Source of the DNA: Luminiphilus syltensis NOR5-1B
GTDB taxonomy: Bacteria; Pseudomonadota; Gammaproteobacteria; Pseudomonadales; Halieaceae
Direction of reading: 5' to 3'
DNA length: 64,000 nucleotides
Assembly (NCBI RefSeq): GCF_000158175.1
Contig: NZ_DS999411.1
Span: 2,979,747 to 3,043,746, forward strand
The notes under the pieces are model-generated. The model was not told where the DNA came from. It worked only from the letters and a program-made list of their open reading frames with translations, and searched no databases. Both the position numbers and the translations under genes were made by a program. Shown here piece by piece: positions 1 to 8,466 of the stretch (within the stretch, counting starts at the first letter, position 1; each line of letters opens with the position of its first letter).

Positions 1-687
<687 letters not shown>

Positions 688-780
688 ACTGCGGGCCTCC
701 CTGGGACTGCCACACCTTCCTAAGCCAAAACCAAGGCGGGTGTTAGGTTTCAGACCCAATCTAGCGGTCACCCCCAGAGT

Positions 781-798
781 TGTCAACTTTTTCTGACA
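781..798. promoter_or_regulatory. PpsR/CrtJ-type operator (perfect TGT-N12-ACA)
   Basis: The 18-bp sequence TGTCAACTTTTTCTGACA matches the known PpsR/CrtJ consensus TGT-N12-ACA exactly and has longer dyad arms (TGTCA/TGACA). It lies between the divergent bchF and ppsR genes. A degenerate partner (AGT-N12-ACA, 807-824) follows after 8 bp, the spacing at which CrtJ dimers are known to cooperate. A six-base pattern like this is expected about 16 times by chance in 64 kb, so location and the paired arrangement are what carry the call. Confidence 0.72.
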
Positions 799-944
799 GA
801 TTTTTGAGTCTAAAGAAGTGGACATTTTTGGCAGACTATGGTCGTATTCATTCTTTAATCCCTTTTGGTCTATAAAAAGGGTGACACTGACTATGGCAAC
901 ATTGCCCAAATCGTCGTGTTAGGAATCGGGGACCTACTGCCGCT

Positions 945-2369
945 ATGGGAATCACCACCAATGCCATCCGTGATGAGGGAGACCCGAGCGTGCTTACTGA
1001 CCTCAGCTTCGACGAGTTGACACTGCTTCTCGGAAGGGCTTTTGATTTCCGCCTTGTGATCGATGGCGAGGGGCGCATTTTTGACTCCGCGGTCACCAAT
1101 AATGAAGCCTCCGATTTAAGCCCAGGCAACTGGAATAACCGGGAGTGGATCAGCACGATCGCCCCCGAGAACCGTCAGCAGGCGAAGCAGGCGCTGCAAA
1201 CGGCGCACAATCAACCCGGCATACCCGTAGATCTCGACGTAATCCACATCAGCGATTCCGGCATCGAAATGCCGGCGAAATATGTGCTCTTAGGGCACGG
1301 GTCGCGCACCATCGGTTTTGCCGATGATTTAAGGCCGCAGGCCAACCTGCGGCAGCAGCTACTGAACTCCCAACAGGCACTGGAACAGGATTACTGGACG
1401 CTTCGGCAGGTTGAGACCCGCTATCGGCAACTGCTTGAAATGACCGAGGAAGCACTGCTTATTATTGACGCCGGCAGTGGTCGAGTGGTCGAGGCGAATG
1501 CGGCCGCGAATAGACTTCTCGCTGGAGGCGCCGCCAACTCCCTGGTCGGTAGGCCATTCCCCCGCGGGCTGGCACCCGAAAGCCAGGTGGCGCTGGAGCG
1601 ACTGTTCAACGATGTCCGGCAGACCGGACGCCACGAGCCCCTGGAAATAATGCTGGCATCGGGCGGAGAACGACTAGGCCTTGAGGCAAAGGCGGTGAGC
1701 GAAGGCAATGACCTGCGTTTTCACGTCAGAATCACGCCCCAGGAAGGCGCGGCGGCTAACGACGATCTGAATGCACTCCCCGCCTGGCTCGATCGGGCGC
1801 CCGATGGCGCACTGCTGCTCGACAACGAAGGCAACATCAAGGCCGCCAACCAGGCCTTCACGCGTCTGGTCGAGGCGACCACCAGCGCCGAAATCACCGG
1901 CCGGCATGCCTCTCAATGGCTGGGGCGAACCTCGGTTGATCTCAATGTGCTGCTTAACAACTTGCGCAGCCAGGACTCAGTGCGCTTGTACAGCTCGGTA
2001 TTACGGGGCACCTTTGGCGCCATGACCGATGTGGAGATCAGTGCCAGCACGATGGTCAAGGGGCCAGAGCCCGACTACCTGTTGCTGGTTCGCGACGTCA
2101 GCCGTCGCGTTGGCGCAGAACACCCTTCCAGCAGCCCCCTGCCCCGGTCGATCGAACAGATCACCCGCCGGGTGGGCCAGGTGCCACTGAAACAATTGAC
2201 CAAAGAGTCAACCGGCATTATCGAGGCCCTGTGCATCGACGCTGCACTCAAGCTTACCGGCGATAATCGCGCCTCCGCCGCCGAAATACTGGGACTCAGT
2301 CGCCAGAGTCTGTACGCGAAACTGCACCGCTATGGCGTGGGCACCAAGGAAACCAGCGAAGAAAGCTAG
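945..2369 (+). CDS. ppsR: PpsR, redox-responsive repressor of photosystem genes
   Basis: A 474-residue protein with the PpsR/CrtJ layout: an N-terminal PAS-like region (about 20-115), a coiled Q-linker (about 130-160, rich in Gln and Leu), two further PAS domains (about 160-260 and 275-390) and a C-terminal Fis-type helix-turn-helix (about 425-465, with SAAEILGLSRQSLYAKLHRYG). PpsR represses bch, crt and puc genes under oxygen by binding TGT-N12-ACA. The conserved cysteine of the DNA-binding domain is present (EALC, residue 430), but it is the only cysteine in the protein; the Rhodobacter proteins have a second one in the PAS region. The gene is divergent from bchF and upstream of bchG. The start ATG has only a weak, distant GGGGA, so the exact N-terminus is less certain. 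Confidence 0.93.
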   Translation: MGITTNAIRDEGDPSVLTDLSFDELTLLLGRAFDFRLVIDGEGRIFDSAVTNNEASDLSPGNWNNREWISTIAPENRQQAKQALQTAHNQPGIPVDLDVIHISDSGIEMPAKYVLLGHGSRTIGFADDLRPQANLRQQLLNSQQALEQDYWTLRQVETRYRQLLEMTEEALLIIDAGSGRVVEANAAANRLLAGGAANSLVGRPFPRGLAPESQVALERLFNDVRQTGRHEPLEIMLASGGERLGLEAKAVSEGNDLRFHVRITPQEGAAANDDLNALPAWLDRAPDGALLLDNEGNIKAANQAFTRLVEATTSAEITGRHASQWLGRTSVDLNVLLNNLRSQDSVRLYSSVLRGTFGAMTDVEISASTMVKGPEPDYLLLVRDVSRRVGAEHPSSSPLPRSIEQITRRVGQVPLKQLTKESTGIIEALCIDAALKLTGDNRASAAEILGLSRQSLYAKLHRYGVGTKETSEES

Positions 2370-2391
2370 GCCCGGCTCCATACCCCGCATC

Positions 2392-2409
2392 TGTCTATTT
2401 ATTTAGACG
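2392..2409. promoter_or_regulatory. PpsR-type operator, site 1 of a tandem pair upstream of bchG
   Basis: The sequence TGTCTATTTATTTAGACG fits TGT-N12-ACA with one mismatch (ACG) and holds a perfect internal dyad, GTCTA-N6-TAGAC. It starts exactly 25 bp before the second site (2417-2434), leaving 7 bp between them. The pair lies between the ppsR stop and the bchG start, where it would control the bchG-pucC-bchP operon. Confidence 0.65.
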
Positions 2410-2416
2410 CTATTGT

Positions 2417-2434
2417 TGTTTTTATATATTGACA
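2417..2434. promoter_or_regulatory. PpsR-type operator, site 2 of the tandem pair upstream of bchG
   Basis: TGTTTTTATATATTGACA is a perfect TGT-N12-ACA. Its AT-rich centre could overlap a -10 element, as is usual for PpsR sites. It overlaps a further palindrome at 2430-2449. Confidence 0.7.
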
Positions 2435-2464
2435 CTTGATGCAGTGTCACCCCACACTACGGGG
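2430..2464 (+). promoter_or_regulatory. bchG leader: 20-bp palindrome and start-proximal hairpin
   Basis: Positions 2430-2449 form a perfect inverted repeat TGACAC-N8-GTGTCA, directly abutting the tandem PpsR sites. Positions 2450-2464 form CCCC-N7-GGGG, whose 3' arm touches the bchG ATG at 2465. The GGGG is the only purine-rich stretch near this start, so the hairpin could mask it. The structures are seen in the sequence; their function is inference. Confidence 0.4.
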
Positions 2465-3385
2465 ATGCAACGTGCCACACCCATAAATGCTGATAGTACT
2501 GCGCGCCTGGAGCCCCTGGCGCTACTGCAGCTGCTCAAGCCCGTTACGTGGTTCCCACCCATGTGGGCCTTTCTGTGCGGCGCGGTCTCTTCCACGGTGT
2601 CACTCTCTGAAAACCTGTGGCTGGTTCTCGCCGGGTTGATACTGGCAGGGCCTTTGGTCTGCGGTGCAAGTCAAATCATCAATGACTGGTTTGACCGGGA
2701 AGTCGATGCCATCAATGAGCCCAATCGTCCCATCCCCTCGGGGAGGGCGCCCGGAAACAGCGCTCGCCACTTCGCCATCATCTGGTGCCTGCTGGCTCTC
2801 GTCTGGAGTGGCCTATTGGGCACCTGGGTGTTCCTGGCAACCCTGGTGGGCCTCTTTATGGCCTGGGCCTACAGCGCACCGCCGCTGCGTTTTAAGCAAA
2901 ACGGCTGGCTCGGCAACGCCGCCGTCGGTATTAGCTACGAGGGCCTGGCGTGGGTCACCGGTGCGGCGGTCATGCTCGGCGGAACACTGCCCGCAGGTCC
3001 GATTCTCCTGTTGGCTGCCCTCTACAGCATCGGCGCCCACGGCATTATGACGCTCAATGATTTTAAAGCCCTCGAAGGTGATCTGAAGCTGGGCATTCAA
3101 TCGCTGCCCGCACAACTCGGACCCGAGCGCGCGGCGCGACTGAGCTGTGTCGTCATGACCCTCCCCCAACTCGGCGCCATCGCCCTGTTGGTTTATTTTG
3201 ATCGCACCACTTACGCCGCGATCGTCGGGGCTCTGGTCGTGGGACAGTTCATCGCCATGGCCAGAATGCTCAAGGATCCGCGCCAGTATGCGCCCTGGTA
3301 CAACGGTACCGGCGTCACCCTATACGTGCTGGGCATGCTGGTTTGCGCCCTCGCGGCGCCCTTTGACAGCGGAGTGGCCATCTAA
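2465..3385 (+). CDS. bchG: BchG, bacteriochlorophyll synthase (geranylgeranyl transferase)
   Basis: A 306-residue UbiA-family membrane prenyltransferase. The N-terminus LLQLLKPVTWFPPMWAF and the prenyl-diphosphate/Mg-binding motif NDxxDxxxD (residues 73-81, followed by NEPNRPIPSG) are typical of BchG/ChlG. A second conserved region reads HGIMTLNDFKALEGD. It esterifies bacteriochlorophyllide with geranylgeranyl diphosphate in the inner membrane. ATG 2465 is chosen over in-frame TTG 2429 and GTG 2444, because both of those lie inside the operator palindromes; no strong ribosome site precedes any of them. It is followed without a gap by the PucC-family gene, as in other purple-bacterial bchG operons. 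Confidence 0.93.
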   Translation: MQRATPINADSTARLEPLALLQLLKPVTWFPPMWAFLCGAVSSTVSLSENLWLVLAGLILAGPLVCGASQIINDWFDREVDAINEPNRPIPSGRAPGNSARHFAIIWCLLALVWSGLLGTWVFLATLVGLFMAWAYSAPPLRFKQNGWLGNAAVGISYEGLAWVTGAAVMLGGTLPAGPILLLAALYSIGAHGIMTLNDFKALEGDLKLGIQSLPAQLGPERAARLSCVVMTLPQLGAIALLVYFDRTTYAAIVGALVVGQFIAMARMLKDPRQYAPWYNGTGVTLYVLGMLVCALAAPFDSGVAI

Positions 3386-4717
3386 ATGCTGGGATGGATA
3401 GGCATTGTCCGACTGGGGCTGGTGCAAACCGCACTGGGTGCGATTATCGTGCTCACCACCTCGACACTCAATCGGGTCATGGTGGTCGAGCTCGCACTGC
3501 CCGCCATGCTCCCCGGCTTTCTTGTGGCGATTCATCACGCCGTCCAGCTGTCCCGACCCGGATTTGGCCATGGCGCGGATATCGGCGGGCGCAGTACACC
3601 CTGGATTATTGCCGGCATGGTGACCCTCGCCACCGGCGGCGTTGGCGCCGCGTGGTCAACCACCCTGATGGCGACGGACGTGACATTAGGTACGGTGTTC
3701 GCCGCCCTGTCGTTCATTCTTATCGGTCTGGGTGCGAGCGCCAGTGGTACCTCTTTACTGGTGCTCCTGGCCAAAGACGTACCGATCGAGCGTAAGCCAG
3801 CAGCGGCGACTATTGTCTGGTTCATGATGATCGCGGGCTTCGCGGTGACGGCGGGAGTCGCCGGTCACTACCTCGATCCCTTCTCGCCTGAACGTCTGGT
3901 AATAGTTTCGGCCACTGTCGCTGTTATTGCGGTGCTGGTAACCCTGGCCGCAGTATTCCGACTGGAAAAGCCTCGGGAAATAGAGAGCATCAATGTAGCA
4001 GAGAGCAAAACCAAGGCCCGCTTTCTTCAGGCATTGCGCCAGGTCTGGCAGGAGCCCACCGCCCGAAGCTTTACCGTCTTTGTCTTCCTGTCGATGTTTG
4101 CCTACAGCGCACAGGATTTGATTCTGGAGCCTTTCGCCGGCACCGTTTTCGGCATGACCCCCGGCGAATCCACCCAGTTATCGGGTATACAGCACGGGGG
4201 CGTTATGCTCGGAATGCTGGCCGTTGCCCTCAGTGGCACTGTGCTCAAACGCTCCCGGGGTAAGGCCATTCAGTTTTGGACCGTTGGTGGCTGTATCGCC
4301 TCAGCGATAGCGCTCACCAGTCTTGCCGTCGGCGGCAGTCAGCCCGAGACCTGGCCCCTCTCGCTGAATGTTTTTGCGCTAGGCGTTGCCAACGGTGCAT
4401 TCGCGGTCGCCGCTATTGCGTCAATGATGATTCTCGCAGGGCACGGCGAAGGTCGTAAAGAAGGCTTGCGCATGGGTCTCTGGGGCGCCTCCCAGGCGAT
4501 TGCCTTTGCGCTGGGCGGCTTTCTCGGCACAGTCGCGGTCGACGTCAGTCGCCAGTTCATCACCGAACCCGCGCTGGCTTACGGACTGGTCTTCACCGCC
4601 GAGGGCGTGTTGTTCCTCGCCGCCGCAAAACTGGGCATGAGTATCACGACCACCCCGAATTCAGCCAGGGAACCGTCTGTTTCATTTGGCAAAGTAGCCA
4701 TGACAGAAGTCATGTAG
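3386..4717 (+). CDS. PucC/LhaA/Bch2-family light-harvesting assembly transporter-like protein
   Basis: A 443-residue protein with about 12 hydrophobic segments, starting on the base after the bchG stop (TAA then ATG). The PucC family of the major facilitator superfamily is recognisable from the N-terminal region (IVRLGLVQTALGAIIVLTTS, then STLNRVMVVELALPAMLPG) and from the context bchG-x-bchP, where Rhodobacter has orf428/bch2. Members help deliver bacteriochlorophyll or assemble light-harvesting complexes. Which paralogue it is (PucC, LhaA or Bch2) cannot be settled by sequence reading alone; the position favours the Bch2/orf428 type. Confidence 0.88.
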   Translation: MLGWIGIVRLGLVQTALGAIIVLTTSTLNRVMVVELALPAMLPGFLVAIHHAVQLSRPGFGHGADIGGRSTPWIIAGMVTLATGGVGAAWSTTLMATDVTLGTVFAALSFILIGLGASASGTSLLVLLAKDVPIERKPAAATIVWFMMIAGFAVTAGVAGHYLDPFSPERLVIVSATVAVIAVLVTLAAVFRLEKPREIESINVAESKTKARFLQALRQVWQEPTARSFTVFVFLSMFAYSAQDLILEPFAGTVFGMTPGESTQLSGIQHGGVMLGMLAVALSGTVLKRSRGKAIQFWTVGGCIASAIALTSLAVGGSQPETWPLSLNVFALGVANGAFAVAAIASMMILAGHGEGRKEGLRMGLWGASQAIAFALGGFLGTVAVDVSRQFITEPALAYGLVFTAEGVLFLAAAKLGMSITTTPNSAREPSVSFGKVAMTEVM

Positions 4718-4728
4718 GACAGTTGATT

Positions 4729-5928
4729 ATGAATAACAGTACCGAACAGTTTGATGTTGTTGTCATCGGTGGCGGCCCCGCCGGAGCCACTGCCGCCAAT
4801 GACCTCGCCTGCCAGGGTAAACGTGTGCTGATCGTGGAACGGGGCTTTCGCATCAAGCCCTGCGGTGGCGCCATACCCCCTGCGGCGATCGACGCTTTCG
4901 ATATTCCACAGAGCCAATTGGTCGCGCGTATCAAGTCCGCGCGAATGATTTCACCCAAGAACAAACGGGTCGATATGCCGATTGCCGACAGCTATGTGGG
5001 CATGGTTGATCGCAAGGATTTCGATCCCTGGTTGAGAGCCCGCGCCGCATCGAACGGCGCAGAGGTCAGGACCGGCAACTTCTCCCAACTTAAGTACCTT
5101 GATTCAGGTGAGGTACTGCTAACCTATCGGGACAAGTCTCCCGAACAAAAAGAGGTCTCTGTTCTCACCCGCGCCGTCATCGGTGCCGACGGGGCCAAAT
5201 CCAAGGTGGGCAAACAATGCGTGCCCGGCGCTGACAAGATAAAAAGCGTGTTCGCCTACCATGAAATCGTAAAGGCTCCTGCGGCAGATTCATCCGCTGA
5301 CTACAAACCTACGCGATGCGACGTCTGGTACCAGGGACGTTTGTCCCCCGATTTCTACGCGTGGGTGTTTCCCCACGGCGATCATGCCAGTATCGGAATG
5401 GGCAGCGCCGTGAAATCCTTCTCCGCCACCCAGTCGGTTCGCCAACTGCGTGCTGACGTGGGTCTGACGAACGCCGAGACTGTGCGGCGGGAAGGCGCAC
5501 CGATTCCGCTCAAACCCTTGAAAAAATGGGATGATGGCAGGGCCGTTCTCCTCGCGGGGGATGCCGCCGGTGTGGTTGCGCCCGCCTCGGGCGAGGGCAT
5601 CTTCTATGCCATGCTCGGCGGCCGTCTTGCCGCAGATGCCGTGTTGCAGTTTCTCGCTCACGGCGATCCCGCTGCACTGCGCCAGGCCCGCAAACGCTTT
5701 ATGAAAGAACACGGGCGAGTGTTCTGGGTTCTCGGCTTACTGCAGGCCTTCTGGTACGGCAGCGACAAACGACGGGAAAAGTTTGTTCACATGTGTGACG
5801 ATCCCGACGTGCAGCGCCTGACCTGGCAGAGCTACACCCAGAAAAAACTGGTGCGCTCAGAACCGATGGCGCATTTTCGGGTCTTTATGAAGGATATGGC
5901 GCAATTGCTGGGAATCGCGCGAGCCTAA
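4729..5928 (+). CDS. bchP: BchP, geranylgeranyl reductase
   Basis: A 399-residue FAD-dependent reductase. The Rossmann motif is at residues 14-19 (VVIGGGPAGATAA), followed by the BchP/ChlP-typical CGGAIPP and later LAGDAAGVVAPASGEGI, the second FAD motif. It reduces the geranylgeranyl tail of bacteriochlorophyll to phytyl in three steps. The ATG at 4729 is preferred to the in-frame TTG at 4723 because AGGA lies at 4716-4719, 9 bases upstream. The ribosome site overlaps the stop codon of the PucC-family gene, so it is in the same operon. Confidence 0.94.
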   Translation: MNNSTEQFDVVVIGGGPAGATAANDLACQGKRVLIVERGFRIKPCGGAIPPAAIDAFDIPQSQLVARIKSARMISPKNKRVDMPIADSYVGMVDRKDFDPWLRARAASNGAEVRTGNFSQLKYLDSGEVLLTYRDKSPEQKEVSVLTRAVIGADGAKSKVGKQCVPGADKIKSVFAYHEIVKAPAADSSADYKPTRCDVWYQGRLSPDFYAWVFPHGDHASIGMGSAVKSFSATQSVRQLRADVGLTNAETVRREGAPIPLKPLKKWDDGRAVLLAGDAAGVVAPASGEGIFYAMLGGRLAADAVLQFLAHGDPAALRQARKRFMKEHGRVFWVLGLLQAFWYGSDKRREKFVHMCDDPDVQRLTWQSYTQKKLVRSEPMAHFRVFMKDMAQLLGIARA

Positions 5929-5938
5929 ACCGCGCTCA

Positions 5939-6211
5939 GTGATCCAGGATCTACTGCTTTCCGGGCGCCTTTTTGATCTCATACTGATCGGAATCGGGCT
6001 GGAGATAGTGCTGCTCGGCTGGATTGCCCGGCAATATCCGGGCACACCACGCCTCGGTGTTCTACTCCCGAATCTGCTATCCGGTGCTGCGCTGATGCTT
6101 GCGGTGCGACTGGCGGTTACCGACAGTCGCTGGGAATGGATTGCAGCGACACTCGCCGCCTCGCTAGCGTTTCACCTGATCGATCTGGTAAAACGCTACC
6201 GCGAAGAATAG
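5939..6211 (+). CDS. Small membrane protein downstream of bchP, unknown function
   Basis: A 90-residue protein with a GTG start 10 bases after bchP. It has about three hydrophobic segments (LILIGIGLEIVLLGWIA; LLPNLLSGAALMLAVRLAV; WIAATLAASLAFHLIDLV) and a charged C-terminus (KRYREE). I do not recognise a family. It ends 9 bases before the convergent acsF stop, and its tight spacing after bchP suggests co-transcription with bchG and bchP. A role in pigment or membrane biogenesis would be guesswork; many purple-bacterial clusters carry idi or nothing here. Confidence 0.6.
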   Translation: MIQDLLLSGRLFDLILIGIGLEIVLLGWIARQYPGTPRLGVLLPNLLSGAALMLAVRLAVTDSRWEWIAATLAASLAFHLIDLVKRYREE

Positions 6212-6220
6212 TCCGCTAAC

Positions 6221-7288
6221 CTACCAGGCTGGGGCCATGCGCGCTTCGGCAGGCAACTCGTTGGACTCAACAGGCAGAAAGTAAAGCTTGGCGAAAGTAA
6301 CTCCTGTGGCCGCCATCAGCCCCCATTGCTTGAGCCTCGGCAACACACCCTTCTGCTGACGCAGCGCTTCAGTACGAAGACTGAGATCGAGCATGCGATC
6401 GAGCCCGCGGCGGAAACGGGGATCATCGGTATTGAGGGTCAATGGAAAGACCTGGCGGGTAATCGCGGTGCAGATATCAAAAACCCGGTAATCAAACTCA
6501 GTGACATCCATACCGAACGCTTCGTACAGTTTTGGCCGCGTGTGATCCCGAACGTACATGGTTGAATAGACCGCCAGCAGGAAGAACCGGATCCACAATT
6601 TGTTGTGGCCGCGAAGCAGATACGGATTCGCACGCATCAGTAGCGCAAACGCTTCTCCGTGCGCAAATTCATCATTGCACCACTCGTAAAACCAGCTAAA
6701 TATGGGGTGGAATCGATTTTCAGGGTTGCGCTCAAGATGTCGGAAAATAGTGATGTAGCGCGCGTAACCAATTTTCTCGGAAAGATAGGTCGCGTATAAA
6801 ATATACTTGGGCTTAAAGAAGGTGTATTCCTTCTTTTTCTTGAGCTCACTCAGGTCAACGGCGACGCTCATTTGATTGAGAGCCTTGTTGATAAACCCGG
6901 CATGGCGTGACTCATCACGGGCCATGTAGCGCATCAGGCGCTCCATATCGGGATTCTCGGTGTGCTTCTGTATCTCCTGATACAACACACAGCCCGAATA
7001 TTCTGCCGTGATCGAGCTCACCAACAAATCGAGAAACTCTTCTTTGAGCTCTGGGTCGGAATCGAGCGAGGCCGGATCGAAGTCGTAGGTTTTCTTGAAG
7101 TGGGCGCGATTCTTGTCCTCAGCAAAGTCCGCCATCATGGCGTCCCATTGCGCCCGGACGGGCTCGATATCGAGCTTGTCCAGCGCTTTATAGTCGGTTT
7201 TATAGAATCGCGGCGCCAGCATACGGCTTTCCAATGCCTGCTGCGTGGATTCGTTGTGCTCAATAATTTCCGCGTCGGTTTGTGTCAT
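6221..7288 (-). CDS. acsF: AcsF, aerobic Mg-protoporphyrin IX monomethyl ester oxidative cyclase
   Basis: A 355-residue di-iron protein. Iron-ligand motifs typical of AcsF are visible: Glu96 in ITAEYSG, DESRH at 125-129, and a later EWCNDEFAHGE block. It forms ring E of bacteriochlorophyll using oxygen, which marks this as an aerobic phototroph. The start is supported by GGGGGAG just upstream. It is divergent from the BLUF gene, and a tandem pair of PpsR-type sites lies in the 164-bp gap. Confidence 0.96.
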   Translation of the reverse strand: MTQTDAEIIEHNESTQQALESRMLAPRFYKTDYKALDKLDIEPVRAQWDAMMADFAEDKNRAHFKKTYDFDPASLDSDPELKEEFLDLLVSSITAEYSGCVLYQEIQKHTENPDMERLMRYMARDESRHAGFINKALNQMSVAVDLSELKKKKEYTFFKPKYILYATYLSEKIGYARYITIFRHLERNPENRFHPIFSWFYEWCNDEFAHGEAFALLMRANPYLLRGHNKLWIRFFLLAVYSTMYVRDHTRPKLYEAFGMDVTEFDYRVFDICTAITRQVFPLTLNTDDPRFRRGLDRMLDLSLRTEALRQQKGVLPRLKQWGLMAATGVTFAKLYFLPVESNELPAEARMAPAW

Positions 7289-7309
7289 GCTCTCCCCCAG
7301 AGATCCATG

Positions 7310-7327
7310 TGTTCAGTCGAATTGACT
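7310..7327. promoter_or_regulatory. PpsR-type operator, site 1 of the acsF/BLUF pair
   Basis: TGTTCAGTCGAATTGACT is TGT-N12-ACA with one mismatch at the last base. It starts 25 bp before the perfect site at 7335, leaving 7 bp between sites, the same geometry as upstream of bchG. Confidence 0.6.
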
Positions 7328-7334
7328 ATTTTCG

Positions 7335-7352
7335 TGTGTAGTTTAGTTGACA
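7335..7352. promoter_or_regulatory. PpsR-type operator, site 2 of the acsF/BLUF pair (perfect)
   Basis: TGTGTAGTTTAGTTGACA matches TGT-N12-ACA exactly. It lies in the shared upstream region of acsF (minus) and the BLUF gene (plus), so both could be repressed by PpsR. Confidence 0.7.
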
Positions 7353-7452
7353 TTTTGCGCATTTTCAAGCTTAGTGTGACAGATGTCCCGTTCTTTCGGG
7401 CCTCTCACCTTGGCCGCGGTTCTAGCCGTCGCCAACCACTGCAGGAGGTAGC

Positions 7453-7902
7453 GTGTCGGAGCAAGCCAACAGCCCATGCGACACGCTGTTACAGGTCGGT
7501 TATGTGAGTACCGAGAGCGCCCCTATCGACTCGCTGGGCCTTCTAAGGCTGCTTACCCGTATCAGGGAGCGCAACAATGCACGGGGCCTGACCGGGCTAT
7601 TGCTACACCGGGACGACTCGTTTTTTCAGGTATTGGAGGGGCCGCCCGATGCCGTGGAAACGACGATGCATGAGATAGAAGCCGACACACGGCATCACAA
7701 CGTGAGGATCCTGTTTAAGGAAACCATATCTGAGCGGGAATTCGGCGATTGGCAAATGGGCTTTCTGCAGCTCGATGGCGTCGACATGAGTAAAGTAGAG
7801 GGGTTTTCGAGCTTTCTGCACAACCCTGAACAACCCCAATCGTTCCTGGAGAACCTGAGTCAGAGCAAACGGCTCGCCCTGCTCTTTCGCGAACTCAGCT
7901 GA
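7453..7902 (+). CDS. Short BLUF-domain blue-light photoreceptor
   Basis: A 149-residue protein made of one BLUF domain (about 10-105) with a C-terminal helical tail. The flavin-switch residues are visible: Tyr17 (QVGYVS), Asn41/42 (ERNNARGLTG), Gln59 (FFQVLEG) and Trp100 (GDWQMGF). BLUF domains bind FAD and sense blue light. No output domain (EAL, cyclase, or the cobalamin-binding domain of AppA) is attached, so it must act through a partner. The GTG start has AGGAGG at 7443-7448. Its divergence from acsF and the PpsR-type sites between them suggest control with the photosynthesis genes. The 3' end overlaps the convergent neighbour by 8 bp. Confidence 0.93.
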   Translation: MSEQANSPCDTLLQVGYVSTESAPIDSLGLLRLLTRIRERNNARGLTGLLLHRDDSFFQVLEGPPDAVETTMHEIEADTRHHNVRILFKETISEREFGDWQMGFLQLDGVDMSKVEGFSSFLHNPEQPQSFLENLSQSKRLALLFRELS

Positions 7903-8389
7903 CCGCCACTTTTCGTTTCCGCCAGATCGGCCTGAATACACCCAGCACCACGTTGGCAGACGCCACAAACCCCAGCACCCACAAAGAGGCCTGCTCCGCT
8001 GCAACGGTGGTTGCAAGCGCACTGACCGCTAATTCGCCGCTCACCGCCTGCGCAGCCAGTTCGGCTTCCCGCTCGATGGGGCCCTGAACCGCGAGAAGCG
8101 TCCCTTCAAACATCACCACACCGGAGACGAGCTTCAGCCACGCCCAGCCGGCGTTGTGGAAGGCGGTCGTGATGGCCATCGAGAGCAATCCGCTGACCAG
8201 GGTTACCCCGAGCGAGGGAAACAACACCCACCGCGCGATGCCGTCCATGACATCCCGGAGCGCACGGTAAGTCTCGAGGCCCTGCTCGGGGTCGGGCAAT
8301 AAGGCATTAACAACAATCAAAGAGGCCATGGCACCCAACATGCCAATTGCCCCCATTGTGTGCAGAAACTTCATGACCTTGCGCTGCAT
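7895..8389 (-). CDS. DUF2269-like integral membrane protein
   Basis: A 164-residue protein with about four membrane segments (LHTMGAIGMLGAMASLIVVN; WVLFPSLGVTLVSGLLSM; WLKLVSGVVMFEGTLLAV; SLWVLGFVASANVVLGVF). The first segment with an early His and the overall four-helix pattern resemble the predicted DUF2269 membrane family; function unknown. An alternative start is Met6 (MKFLHT), since neither ATG has a strong ribosome site. It converges on the BLUF gene with an 8-bp overlap and shows no obvious link to photosynthesis. Confidence 0.68.
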   Translation of the reverse strand: MQRKVMKFLHTMGAIGMLGAMASLIVVNALLPDPEQGLETYRALRDVMDGIARWVLFPSLGVTLVSGLLSMAITTAFHNAGWAWLKLVSGVVMFEGTLLAVQGPIEREAELAAQAVSGELAVSALATTVAAEQASLWVLGFVASANVVLGVFRPIWRKRKVAVS

Positions 8390-8466
8390 GGGACCCCGTC
8401 GACGCTTCGATAGTCGCCGAATGTACGCAGTGCAAAGCCGGGGAGATCATCCCCGAGCAGCGGGGT

